Positions 1-8,793 of a stretch of DNA of 33,230 nucleotides are shown here, in pieces (position 1 is the first letter of the stretch; every line of letters starts with the position of its first letter). The translations under genes were made by a program, and so were the position numbers. Origin of the DNA: Bacteroidota bacterium (GTDB taxonomy: Bacteria > Bacteroidota > Bacteroidia > Bacteroidales > DTGW01); assembly GCA_020049015.1 (NCBI GenBank), contig JAIFLP010000167.1, positions 1 to 33,230 on the forward strand, in the 5' to 3' direction. Under the pieces are notes generated by a model. That model made no database searches. It worked only from the letters and a program-made list of their open reading frames with translations, and was not told where the DNA came from.

Positions 1-79
1 GTTCAACTGGCGGGGCGGTCTACTCGATTGGGTGCTGGCCTTCTGTTTTTCAAATATTTATGTATCATTAAATCAATGT

Positions 80-919
80 TTACAATCTATAAATTATCAG
101 TTTTGCGTTAATTAAGTTTGCAGGATTGTTAGGGTCTTTAACTTGAACGTCTGCAATGCTTAATTTTGGATTACCCAAATTTTCAATTCTGTGTTTGCTA
201 TCTGTCGGAAACGAGTTGTATTTGTTGGACGGTATAACTGCAACGAGTTCAAAATCGTCTCCTGTTGTGTGTAAATAATTAAAAACTCTTCTTGGATTCT
301 GAATTTGCCACATTCCACGAATTCTCAAATTTGTAATACCAAGTGGGTCAACTCTATTTACTCTACCCAATTCATTCGTTTCAGCAAGTTCAACATTTGG
401 AATTTCATTTATTCCGTCTGTGATTTTTTGCTTAATGATTTGATATGTTTCGTGTTTGGCTGCATAAATATTACCATAAACCATCCATAATGATTTTATG
501 GTATCGTCTGTTGTATGTCCAACGCAATAAATTAAATCCTTTTCTGTCCAATTCTCACAAGTTCTACATTCTTGTGTAATCATATTGCTGTTTGACTGAA
601 TGTTTGATTTTGGATAAGAACTGTTTAAAGCCAAATCACTGTTTGGACTTTGTGTTTTCTTAACTTCGATTGCATCACCTTGACGAATCATTATATCTGG
701 TGGATGATTTTGATTACCAAGCCAAGAGAATATTTGGTTAAATTTTGTGATTTTAACTTGTTGGTCATGTTCTTGAATTGTGTTTGCAAAAGCATCTTTT
801 ACAAACATTTCTAATGCTTCACCAACATTGTTAGCTCTATTTCTTCCAGTGTAATGATTCCGAATCGCAACTACAGGATTATTTACAATATTTATTATCG
901 CTTCTAAAATATTTGTCAT
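80..919 (-). CDS. Type II restriction endonuclease, NgoPII-like (predicted GGCC specificity)
   Basis: 279-aa ORF; resembles remembered NgoPII sequence (N-terminal '[14 protein letters not shown]', '[21 protein letters not shown]', '[10 protein letters not shown]'). Last gene of an ATGA-overlapping operon with a C5 methyltransferase. Confidence 0.85.
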   Translation of the reverse strand: MTNILEAIINIVNNPVVAIRNHYTGRNRANNVGEALEMFVKDAFANTIQEHDQQVKITKFNQIFSWLGNQNHPPDIMIRQGDAIEVKKTQSPNSDLALNSSYPKSNIQSNSNMITQECRTCENWTEKDLIYCVGHTTDDTIKSLWMVYGNIYAAKHETYQIIKQKITDGINEIPNVELAETNELGRVNRVDPLGITNLRIRGMWQIQNPRRVFNYLHTTGDDFELVAVIPSNKYNSFPTDSKHRIENLGNPKLSIADVQVKDPNNPANLINAKLIIYRL

Positions 920-1956
920 ACTGCTATGGCTTCAAGTTTTACAATTTTAAATTCTTGTTTTGATTCGTTTTGTTTAAGTTGTTGTTGAATAGTTTCTGCA
1001 AGAAATTTAGCAAGATTAACAGGAACTGCATTTCCAATCATTTTGTATCCTGCTGGTACACTTGTGTAATGAAAAATAAAATTGTCTGGGAAAGTTTGAA
1101 TTCTTGCACATTCTCTTACACTCAAACGTCTGTAAAGATGTTCTTTCCCCGGAACAAATACTCTTATATTCTGCTCTATAAACTTCATTTTAGGAGCTTG
1201 TGGATGAATAGGTGCGTGTCTGCCACCTGCTTGAATTGTAAATGATTGCTCATCCCAACTTCTTACTCTATTTCTTGACATAAAAATTGTGGAAAAATCA
1301 CCCATCATATATTCGTGATTTGGTAAAACACATTTTTCTCCATTGGTCTTGTTATAAGGTAATGCAGGCAAAGCATTATCCTTTAAATCAAATATTGTTT
1401 CTTGAAGTGTTAATTTAGGGAAGTTTGGCTTTTGAAATTGGTATTTAAAACCTAAATCTTTGCGAATTCCAACAAAAATTACTCTTTTTCTTTCTTGTGG
1501 CACATTATAATCGCAAGCATTTACCATTTCAAATGACAATTCATACCCGATTCCTGCATTTCTAAACATTTCTTTAATATTTTTTAAAGCATCTGAGTGT
1601 CTATCGAGCAACATTCCACTTACATTCTCAGCTAAAAAGAATTTAGGTTGTTTTGCTTCAAGAATCCGTATGAAATCAAAAAATAATTGTCCTCTTTTAT
1701 CTTCAATTCCTCTTAACGCACCTGCTTCACTCCAACTTTGACAAGGAGGTCCACCAATTATTCCGTCACATTCAGGAACATCACTTGCTGGAATATTAAC
1801 AATACTTCTTTTGTCTAGAATTGTATGCGGATGGTTTTTTTCGTAAGTTTCCCAAATTTCTTTGTCATATTCGTTTGCCCAAATTACATTGAAACCAGCC
1901 TTTTGAAAACCAAGGTCAAGTCCACCTGCTCCTGCGAAAAAAGATACTATATTCAT
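916..1956 (-). CDS. DNA (cytosine-5-)-methyltransferase
   Basis: 346 aa; C5-MTase motifs [12 protein letters not shown] (I), [12 protein letters not shown] (IV, catalytic PC), ENV (VI), [10 protein letters not shown] (VIII), [11 protein letters not shown] and GNAVP (IX/X). Confidence 0.95.
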   Translation of the reverse strand: MNIVSFFAGAGGLDLGFQKAGFNVIWANEYDKEIWETYEKNHPHTILDKRSIVNIPASDVPECDGIIGGPPCQSWSEAGALRGIEDKRGQLFFDFIRILEAKQPKFFLAENVSGMLLDRHSDALKNIKEMFRNAGIGYELSFEMVNACDYNVPQERKRVIFVGIRKDLGFKYQFQKPNFPKLTLQETIFDLKDNALPALPYNKTNGEKCVLPNHEYMMGDFSTIFMSRNRVRSWDEQSFTIQAGGRHAPIHPQAPKMKFIEQNIRVFVPGKEHLYRRLSVRECARIQTFPDNFIFHYTSVPAGYKMIGNAVPVNLAKFLAETIQQQLKQNESKQEFKIVKLEAIAV

Positions 1957-2267
1957 ATTGTTGTAAGATTTTTAGATTTTAAATATTCAACTTTTTGTTC
2001 TGCTAAAATCAGCGTTTCATTATCGCAATTGTTTTCATAAATTTTCTTTGCAATTATGTCGCTGAAAAATTCTGTCCGAAGTTGTGCTAAGTCAAGACTA
2101 AAAACATTAGCTAAAAGCTCAAGTCTTTTTTCGTCAAACTCTCTTTTGTTGTTTTCGATTTTACTAAGGTTTGCAGAGTCCAAGTCAAGTTTGGCAGCAA
2201 GTTGAGTTAGTGTCAATTCGTTTTCAGTCCGAAGTCGTTTTATGTATTCTCCAAATATTTCTTTCAT
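1953..2267 (-). CDS. XRE-family helix-turn-helix regulator (C-protein-like controller of the RM operon)
   Basis: HTH signature '[33 protein letters not shown]'. ORF track starts at TTG (2279); ATG at 2267 gives [12 protein letters not shown]. Overlaps the MTase by ATGA. Confidence 0.85.
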   Translation of the reverse strand: MKEIFGEYIKRLRTENELTLTQLAAKLDLDSANLSKIENNKREFDEKRLELLANVFSLDLAQLRTEFFSDIIAKKIYENNCDNETLILAEQKVEYLKSKNLTTI

Positions 2268-2272
2268 TTGAC

Positions 2273-2294
2273 TTGTCAATTTTTGACAAATTTA
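2273..2294 (-). promoter_or_regulatory. Promoter -7 box with overlapping 7-3-7 palindromic operator (TTGTCAA-TTT-TTGACAA)
   Basis: + strand 2273-2289 TTGTCAATTTTTGACAA is a perfect 7-bp inverted repeat. + strand CAAATTTA (2287-2294) reads TAAATTTG on the - strand, matching the Bacteroidetes -7 box TAnnTTTG. Confidence 0.65.
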
Positions 2295-2409
2295 AAACAA
2301 TTAGCTTATCTTACAAATATTTTTAAAGATTTTTTCTGTCAGTCGTGTCTTTTTGTGGTTGCTGTCGGTTTTCTCAGGCTTGCACCCAACTACCGGATAT
2401 GTGTACCTT

Positions 2410-2441
2410 GTCGCGCCCCTCGTGGGTGCGTGGATTGAAAC
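2410..2441 (+). CRISPR. Solitary type I-C-like CRISPR repeat (orphan, no array)
   Basis: GTCGCGCCCCTCGTGGGTGCGTGGATTGAAAC, 32 nt, with the 'GTGGATTGAAAC' 3' end typical of I-C repeats and a GCGCCC/GGGTGC stem. No second copy seen. Confidence 0.6.
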
Positions 2442-2530
2442 AGAAAGTGGTAAATATATTTGCTTGTTTGGAACTTTTTTATTATTTTTGTATTATATAA
2501 TTATCAATAAACCTTATTAAATTCATAGTT

Positions 2531-3001
2531 ATGAAAAAAGTTGTCGCATTTTTTTGCTTCTTGTCAATATTATTGTCTTGCAAAAAGGATGATGATACAC
2601 AAATTATGGTGCTTGATGGTGAATGGGGATTGGTGAGAGAAGAAACTTATCACACCTTATATAGAGAAATTGTGGCAGATAGTTCTTCTGTTAATACTAA
2701 TAAAGTTAAAACCTTAAAGTTTTATACCGATACAATGTTGTTAAAAAACCACTCTGATACTATTGAATTTGGGAAATACGAAGCGAAAAATGATACAATT
2801 TATTATCAACATAATAGTATAGAATTGAAATTCCACTTTTATTTTAAAAACGATACTTTAGTTATCAACGAGAAAATTCAGAAGATGAGTATATCTTGCA
2901 GTTCTAATATCCCAATAGACGGTACTGATTCTGCAATGACTTGTACTGATCCTATTTTGGTTGAAGAAAGCTCTATTAATAGCTTTTATATTAGAAAATA
3001 G
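2531..3001 (+). CDS. Hypothetical lipoprotein
   Basis: 156 aa with signal peptide II and lipobox (MKKVVAFFCFLSILLSCKKDDD); possible -7 box TATTTTTG at 2483-2490. Confidence 0.75.
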   Translation: MKKVVAFFCFLSILLSCKKDDDTQIMVLDGEWGLVREETYHTLYREIVADSSSVNTNKVKTLKFYTDTMLLKNHSDTIEFGKYEAKNDTIYYQHNSIELKFHFYFKNDTLVINEKIQKMSISCSSNIPIDGTDSAMTCTDPILVEESSINSFYIRK

Positions 3002-3069
3002 TATTTATTACTCTATTTGAACTCATAAAATCAAATACTTGGTTAAGTGTCTCAGGAACCGGAATTTCT

Positions 3070-3114
3070 GACTTTCGACCTTCAGACTTTTGACTTTCAG
3101 ACTTTCGACTATCT
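3070..3114. repeat. Three degenerate 15-bp tandem repeats built from a GACTTTC heptamer
   Basis: GACTTTCGACCTTCA / GACTTTTGACTTTCA / GACTTTCGACTATCT, directly abutting the stop codon of the - strand FNR-like gene. Confidence 0.85.
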
Positions 3115-3779
3115 CAAAAATATATCTCCGTCTTAATAAATTCCTTTTTTAATCCTTTTTCTGTTAGAATATCAAACACATCAAAAATCATATTCCCATT
3201 TCCACATAGGTAGGCGGTGGTTTGGGAAGGAAGGGTATAATTCTTCAAGAATTGCGTAACACGACCATTAAAGTTTCCTTCGTTGGTTTTTGAAGTACAG
3301 ATAATGATTTTGGATGCATCGAAGGATTGGCGCATATAAGCTTCGTTTATTGAGCTAACACCATGAATGAGTGTATAATTTAATTTAGGATATGATTGTA
3401 TAACGCTGTGGAATGGTGAAATTCCGGTACCAGTAGCAATAAATAGGTGGTGCGTATTGTAAATACTTTCATATTTGGGATAAAAAGTACCAAATGGCCC
3501 TTCTATGCTTAGTTTGTCGCCAGGATCTGATCTTTTTAACTTTACTGAAACATCGCCATCTTCTACTTCTTTAATTAAAACTGAAAGAAAAGGATCGTTA
3601 ATACTACTGAAAATTGAGTATTCCCTGCGGTGTATACCCAATGAATCACCCAATATGATGTATTGGCCTGGAATAAATGAAAAATTCTTTTTTTCAAGCT
3701 TTAATATATAGGTATTGGGCGTGATGCTTATTACTTCTAAGACCTCATGCAATTGAATGTCTGTTTTAGTTTTGATCAT
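3114..3779 (-). CDS. Ferredoxin-NADP reductase-like FAD/NAD(P)-binding oxidoreductase
   Basis: 221 aa; FAD motif RREYSIFSS, NAD(P) motif GTGISPFHSVI, C-terminal YLCGNGNMIFDVFDIL. Confidence 0.85.
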   Translation of the reverse strand: MIKTKTDIQLHEVLEVISITPNTYILKLEKKNFSFIPGQYIILGDSLGIHRREYSIFSSINDPFLSVLIKEVEDGDVSVKLKRSDPGDKLSIEGPFGTFYPKYESIYNTHHLFIATGTGISPFHSVIQSYPKLNYTLIHGVSSINEAYMRQSFDASKIIICTSKTNEGNFNGRVTQFLKNYTLPSQTTAYLCGNGNMIFDVFDILTEKGLKKEFIKTEIYF

Positions 3780-3808
3780 ATCTATTTATTTAATTGTTAT
3801 TGTTTAAA

Positions 3809-3816
3809 CAAATATA
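3809..3816 (-). promoter_or_regulatory. Bacteroidetes -7 box (TATATTTG on the - strand)
   Basis: + strand CAAATATA, 30 nt upstream of the FNR-like start; overlapped by palindrome TTGTTTAAACAA (3800-3811). Confidence 0.5.
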
Positions 3817-3858
3817 TTATTCATCTGTTCATAGCATAGTATAAATTTTTTTAATGGT

Positions 3859-4740
3859 ATGCAAATTCAAGAAAAGGTATTAAGATTGCCTTCATGGATG
3901 AAAGTTCCATTGCCAAATGGCGAAAACTATTCAAAAATTAAGAATACCATACAGGAGCAAAAGCTACATACTATCTGTTCCAGTGGAAATTGTCCGAATA
4001 AAGGCGAGTGCTGGAGCGCTGGTACTGCTACTTTTATGATTTTAGGCGATATATGTACTCGCAATTGCAGGTTTTGCTATGTGAAAAATGCATTACCTGA
4101 AGCAGTTGATATGATGGAGCCTTTGCGATTGGCCAAAGCAATTAAAGCATTGGAATTAAAACACTGTGTTATAACTTCTGTGGCCAGAGATGATTTAAAG
4201 GATGGCGGTATTCATTTTTGGTCGCTTTGCATTCGTAAAGTTTTTGAGTTAAACCCGCAAGTAACGATGGAAACATTAATTCCTGATTTTAATCGTGATT
4301 ATTCTTTATATCAGGAAATATTTGATGCAGCACCACAGGTAATTTCGCATAATGTTGAAACGGTTGAACGATTGAGTCCTAAAATACGTAGTTTGGCCGA
4401 TTATAATAGGAGTTTGAAATTATTGAAGTTTATTTCTGATAATGGATTTATAGCTAAATCTGGTATCATGTTGGGCTTAGGTGAAACAAGAGAGGAAGTG
4501 CTAAAAACATTGCAAGATATTAAAAATACCGGGGTGCGGGTTGTAACTATAGGGCAGTATTTACCTCCTTCTGAAAAGCATACTACCTTGCTTGAGTATG
4601 TAAAACCTGAAATATTTGATTTTTATAGAGAAAAAGGATTGGAAATGGGATTTGATTATGTAGAGAGTAGTCCATTGGTCAGATCTTCTTATCATGCAGA
4701 AAGGCATGCACAAATTGTTATTAGTAAAAAAGTTTTATGA
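3859..4740 (+). CDS. lipA: Lipoyl synthase
   Basis: 293 aa; CSSGNCPNKGEC auxiliary cluster motif and radical-SAM CTRNCRFC; C-terminal RSSYHAE. Confidence 0.96.
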   Translation: MQIQEKVLRLPSWMKVPLPNGENYSKIKNTIQEQKLHTICSSGNCPNKGECWSAGTATFMILGDICTRNCRFCYVKNALPEAVDMMEPLRLAKAIKALELKHCVITSVARDDLKDGGIHFWSLCIRKVFELNPQVTMETLIPDFNRDYSLYQEIFDAAPQVISHNVETVERLSPKIRSLADYNRSLKLLKFISDNGFIAKSGIMLGLGETREEVLKTLQDIKNTGVRVVTIGQYLPPSEKHTTLLEYVKPEIFDFYREKGLEMGFDYVESSPLVRSSYHAERHAQIVISKKVL

Positions 4741-4760
4741 ATTTAAAAAAATAAGAAATA

Positions 4761-5774
4761 ATGATTACAACAATAAATTTTTGGTATAAAGCCCTTATTA
4801 CTATTCCTCGTGTTTCAAAAGAGGAATGGCTAAGGTTAGATGTAATTTCTAAATGGCTGGTCGCAACCAGGGCTTCTGTTTTAATAATGACTTCTATATC
4901 GGTCATAATAGGAGGTCTGTTGGCATATGCGTATGAATCTTTTAATTGGATTTATTTTATAGTGTGTTTCCTTGGAATAAATCTGGCACATGCTGCCAAT
5001 AACCTGATTAATGATTGGGTTGATTTCAGAAAAGGAGTTGATAAAGGGAATTATTTCAGGGCATTGTATGGCCCTCAAATATTAGAGCATAAATATGTTA
5101 CAGAAAGTACTTTTTTTAAGTATGTAGCAGTAACATTGCTATTAGGATTATTGGCAGGTTTATATTTGGTTAGTGTAGGGAATACTAATACCTGGTATTT
5201 TTTATTGGTAGGTTTATTCTTTTTATTGTTCTATACATGGCCTTTAAAATATTTGGGTTTAGGTGAGCCTGCGGTTGTGCTGGTTTGGGGACCATTAATG
5301 ATTGGGGGAACTTATTTTGTTGTTTCCGGAAATCAATGGAACCCCGATGTGGCTTTCTTGGCTCTTATATATGCAATAGGGCCTACTTCGGTGTTGTTTG
5401 GAAAGCACATTGATAAATTGAGTCAGGATAAAGCGAAAGGTGTAAAAACATTGCCAGTAATTTTAGGAGAAAAATATGCCCGCTATTCTGTAGTGGCATT
5501 ATGGATACTTCAATATGTAGCAATATTATATTTGGTAATAAGTTCCACATTTTCTCCGGTTTTGTTACTGGTTTTTATAGCCATTCCTTTGTTGATAACT
5601 ACTTTTAAATATTTTTCTGTTAGCAGACCTTCTGAAAAGCCTGAATCTTATGAAGCTGAAGCTTGGCCTTTATATCTTGTCCGATATGCTTTCGTATACA
5701 ACAAACGTTTTAGTGTGTTGTTAATGTTAGGTATTTTGCTTCATGTAGTGCAAGTAAAATTGGATTATTTTTAA
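4761..5774 (+). CDS. UbiA-family prenyltransferase (MenA-like)
   Basis: 337 aa, multi-TM; NDWVDFRKGVD prenyl-diphosphate motif and second acidic motif DKLSQDKAKGVKTLPVILG. Confidence 0.8.
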   Translation: MITTINFWYKALITIPRVSKEEWLRLDVISKWLVATRASVLIMTSISVIIGGLLAYAYESFNWIYFIVCFLGINLAHAANNLINDWVDFRKGVDKGNYFRALYGPQILEHKYVTESTFFKYVAVTLLLGLLAGLYLVSVGNTNTWYFLLVGLFFLLFYTWPLKYLGLGEPAVVLVWGPLMIGGTYFVVSGNQWNPDVAFLALIYAIGPTSVLFGKHIDKLSQDKAKGVKTLPVILGEKYARYSVVALWILQYVAILYLVISSTFSPVLLLVFIAIPLLITTFKYFSVSRPSEKPESYEAEAWPLYLVRYAFVYNKRFSVLLMLGILLHVVQVKLDYF

Positions 5775-5788
5775 TTGAATAAACTTTC

Positions 5789-8206
5789 ATGCAGAGAGAA
5801 GAACATTTGACCGTAAAGAAAAAAAAGAGTCCAAGCGAATTATCTTTTATAGAGGATTATAGACTTGCTTATTTAAGTCGGCAGTTGAGTATCTTAGGCC
5901 GTAAAGAAGTTTTAAGCGGAAAGGCCAAGTTTGGAGTTTTTGGCGATGGTAAGGAGCTGGCTCAAATAGCCTATGCTAAAAATTTCAAAAAAGGCGATTG
6001 GCGTTCTGGTTATTATCGCGATCAAACTTTTATGATGGCTTTGGGTATATTAAGTCCGGTTGAGTTTTTTTCGCAATTGTATGGCGAAACCGATGAGTTA
6101 GTAAATCCGATGCATGCGGGAAGAAATTTTAATAATCATTTTGCAACTGCAAATATTGACAGGGATGGTAACTTGATTGATCTTGCCCATTCTTTTAATA
6201 GTGCTTCTGATATTTCACCAACTGCAGGGCAAATGCCTCGCTTATTAGGTTTGGCATACGCCTCAAAATTATTTAGAAATAATAAAGAATTATCTGATTA
6301 TAAAAAGTTAAGTGAACAGGGTAACGAAGTTGCTTTTGGCTCCATTGGAGATGGTGCAACATCAGAAGGATTGTTTTTTGAAACAATAAATGCAGCCTGT
6401 GTCTTGCAAGTGCCCCTTTCTGTTGCGGTTTACGATGATGGGTATGCGATATCAGTACCTGTGGCGCTTCAAACAGCAAAATCTTCTATTTCTGAGGCAT
6501 TAAGGGGTTTTGAAATGGATGATAATACAAAGGGCTGTAAGATTTATGTGGCGAGAGGCTGGGATTATCTTCAATTATTAGAGGTGTTTAGAGAAGGGAT
6601 AGAAATTTGCCGGGCGCATCATATACCTATAGTTTTTCATATTACCGAAATGGTTCAACCTTCTGGACATTCCACATCTGGTTCGCATGAACGCTATAAA
6701 TCGAAAGAACGCTTAGATTGGGAAAAGGAACATGATCCACTCATTGTATTCCGAAAGTTTTTATTAGATTCAAATATGCTTAACGAAGAAAGCATAAAAG
6801 AAATAGAAGAAGATGCTAAAGCAATGGCTGCTAATGCCCGTAAAGTAGCATGGGAAAAGTATATTGATCCAATTTCACGAGCTAAATTTGAATTGATTGA
6901 TATCATAGATAAATTGATTTCAAGCGCTAAATTAAATATTCAATATTTAAATAGCAGTAAAGAAAAATTAAGTGGTAATGTTTTTCATATCCGTGAAATT
7001 TTGTCTGTAGCCAGGCGCTTATTGGTGCATTTAAAGTATTTAAAGAGAGAACCTGAAATTGTTTTTTACCTCGACTATTGGATTCAGGATTTAATGGATA
7101 AGGGAAAAGATGCATATTCTAGATTTTTATATGCAGAGAAGCAAAACTCTGCTTTAAATACTGATGAATGGAAACCCGCATACAATGAGAATGCAGAATG
7201 GGTAAGCGGTGTAGATATCTTGAATAAAAATTTTCATTTATTATTTAAAAAGTATCCATTGCTGGTTACATTTGGAGAAGATACTGGAAAATTAGGCGAT
7301 GTAAACATGGGTATGAGAAACATGCAGCAAGTGAATGGTGATTTGCGGGTTACTGATACAGGAATAAGAGAAGCAACAATAATAGGGCAGGGTATAGGAT
7401 TGGCATTGCGGGGGTTTAGACCTATTGCAGAAATACAATACCTTGATTATATTAATTACGCATTAACTACGCTCTCCGATGATTTAGCCATTACACATTA
7501 CAGAACCAAAGGATTACAAATTGCACCTGTTATTGTTCGTACCAGAGGTCATCGATTAGAAGGAATTTGGCATTCGGGTTCGCCTATGGCAATGTTACTA
7601 TCAACAATTAGAGGGATGCATTTATGTGTTCCCCGCAACATGACACAAGCTGCAGGAATGTACAATACATTGCTAGAATCAAATGAACCAGCAATTGTTA
7701 TTGAGCCATTAAAAGCTTATCAGGTAAAAGAACCAATGCCTATTAATCTTGGTGAATTTAGAATAAGTTTAGGAAAAGTTGAGGTACTAAAGGAAGGAAA
7801 CGATATTAGTTTGGTAACCTACGGATGGTGCGTGAGCATTGCTCAAGAAGCGATTAAGATACTCTCGCAGTATGAAATAGATATTGAATTGATTGATGTA
7901 CAATGTTTGCTGCCCTTTGATATTACTCATGAAATTAGCAAATCATTGATAAAAACAAACCATTTGGTTATTCTGGATGAAGATGTACCAGGCGGCGCAT
8001 CTGCATATATTTTAAAACATATTTTAGAAGAACAGGGAGCCTTTGATTATTTAGATTATCCTCCTATGACAATAACAGGAAAAGATCACCGTCCTGCATA
8101 TGGATCGGACGGTGATTATTTTTCAAAACCCTCAGTAGAAGATGTTGTAGAAAAAATATTGCTTATAATGTCAAAGCGCTATCCTGGACGTTTTGATTCG
8201 CTTTAA
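5789..8206 (+). CDS. 2-oxoacid (branched-chain/2-oxoisovalerate type) dehydrogenase E1, fused alpha-beta subunits
   Basis: 805 aa; ThDP motif GDGATSEGLFFETINAA in the N-terminal half, transketolase-like beta half (FGEDTGKLGDVNMGM..., DEDVPGGASAYILKHILEEQGAFDYLD). Confidence 0.9.
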   Translation: MQREEHLTVKKKKSPSELSFIEDYRLAYLSRQLSILGRKEVLSGKAKFGVFGDGKELAQIAYAKNFKKGDWRSGYYRDQTFMMALGILSPVEFFSQLYGETDELVNPMHAGRNFNNHFATANIDRDGNLIDLAHSFNSASDISPTAGQMPRLLGLAYASKLFRNNKELSDYKKLSEQGNEVAFGSIGDGATSEGLFFETINAACVLQVPLSVAVYDDGYAISVPVALQTAKSSISEALRGFEMDDNTKGCKIYVARGWDYLQLLEVFREGIEICRAHHIPIVFHITEMVQPSGHSTSGSHERYKSKERLDWEKEHDPLIVFRKFLLDSNMLNEESIKEIEEDAKAMAANARKVAWEKYIDPISRAKFELIDIIDKLISSAKLNIQYLNSSKEKLSGNVFHIREILSVARRLLVHLKYLKREPEIVFYLDYWIQDLMDKGKDAYSRFLYAEKQNSALNTDEWKPAYNENAEWVSGVDILNKNFHLLFKKYPLLVTFGEDTGKLGDVNMGMRNMQQVNGDLRVTDTGIREATIIGQGIGLALRGFRPIAEIQYLDYINYALTTLSDDLAITHYRTKGLQIAPVIVRTRGHRLEGIWHSGSPMAMLLSTIRGMHLCVPRNMTQAAGMYNTLLESNEPAIVIEPLKAYQVKEPMPINLGEFRISLGKVEVLKEGNDISLVTYGWCVSIAQEAIKILSQYEIDIELIDVQCLLPFDITHEISKSLIKTNHLVILDEDVPGGASAYILKHILEEQGAFDYLDYPPMTITGKDHRPAYGSDGDYFSKPSVEDVVEKILLIMSKRYPGRFDSL

Positions 8207-8771
8207 TATCATCGTAAAATTTAACAAAGCTAACGTACATATAGGGCATTAACCATAAAAATCCGATACCCAGTGTTAATATACATAATAAAGCCCATCC
8301 AAAGAAACGAAGAGATAAAAGGAATAATTTCATTTTAAATCCTTTCATCATTTTTTCGCTTTCCCGCAATGCTTCCATAGGAGCTGTTTCAGGTTTTTCG
8401 GCTAAAATCATAAATGTCATAGAATATGCAAAAGCTTTAATAATGCCAGGTACAATTAGTAGTAGCATCCATAATAAAACAAATACAGCCATTAATAGAT
8501 AAGTAACCAAAGCATTTGCGAAATTTTGGAATCCATTAAACATTTCAGATAATTCTACATCTTGATTTCTTGATATCTTAATAAAAAACATGTAAACGCC
8601 TAGCATTAGAGGTCCTGTTATTATTAAGGAAGCAATACTACCTAGAATAGGAATCATTCCGCAAAAGAGTGTAATAATTAAGTAAATAGCTGTAACACCA
8701 ATAGAAATTCCCCATTTTCCTTCTAAAGAGTTTTTTGCTTGTTGCATTAAAATTTTGTTTTCAGTTGTCAT
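8163..8771 (-). CDS. DUF975-like multi-TM membrane protein
   Basis: 202 aa; 'KWGISIGVTAIYLIITL', 'IVPGIIKAFAYSMTFMILAEKPETAPMEALRESEKMMKGFKMKLFLLSL' pattern. Confidence 0.7.
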   Translation of the reverse strand: MTTENKILMQQAKNSLEGKWGISIGVTAIYLIITLFCGMIPILGSIASLIITGPLMLGVYMFFIKISRNQDVELSEMFNGFQNFANALVTYLLMAVFVLLWMLLLIVPGIIKAFAYSMTFMILAEKPETAPMEALRESEKMMKGFKMKLFLLSLRFFGWALLCILTLGIGFLWLMPYMYVSFVKFYDDIKANQNVQDSALTL

Positions 8772-8793
8772 AATAATTTAATTTAAGTGGATA

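Noticed and set aside
1-60. Integron attC site at the left edge (GTTCAAC / GGGTGC elements)
   Set aside because: Only loose matches to RYYYAAC; no complete attC pair and no integrase visible; sequence truncated at base 1.
970-1245. + strand ORFs (970-1245, 1825-2040, 305-490) inside the RM operon
   Set aside because: Antisense to confidently identified RM genes; Cys/Phe-rich shadow translations.
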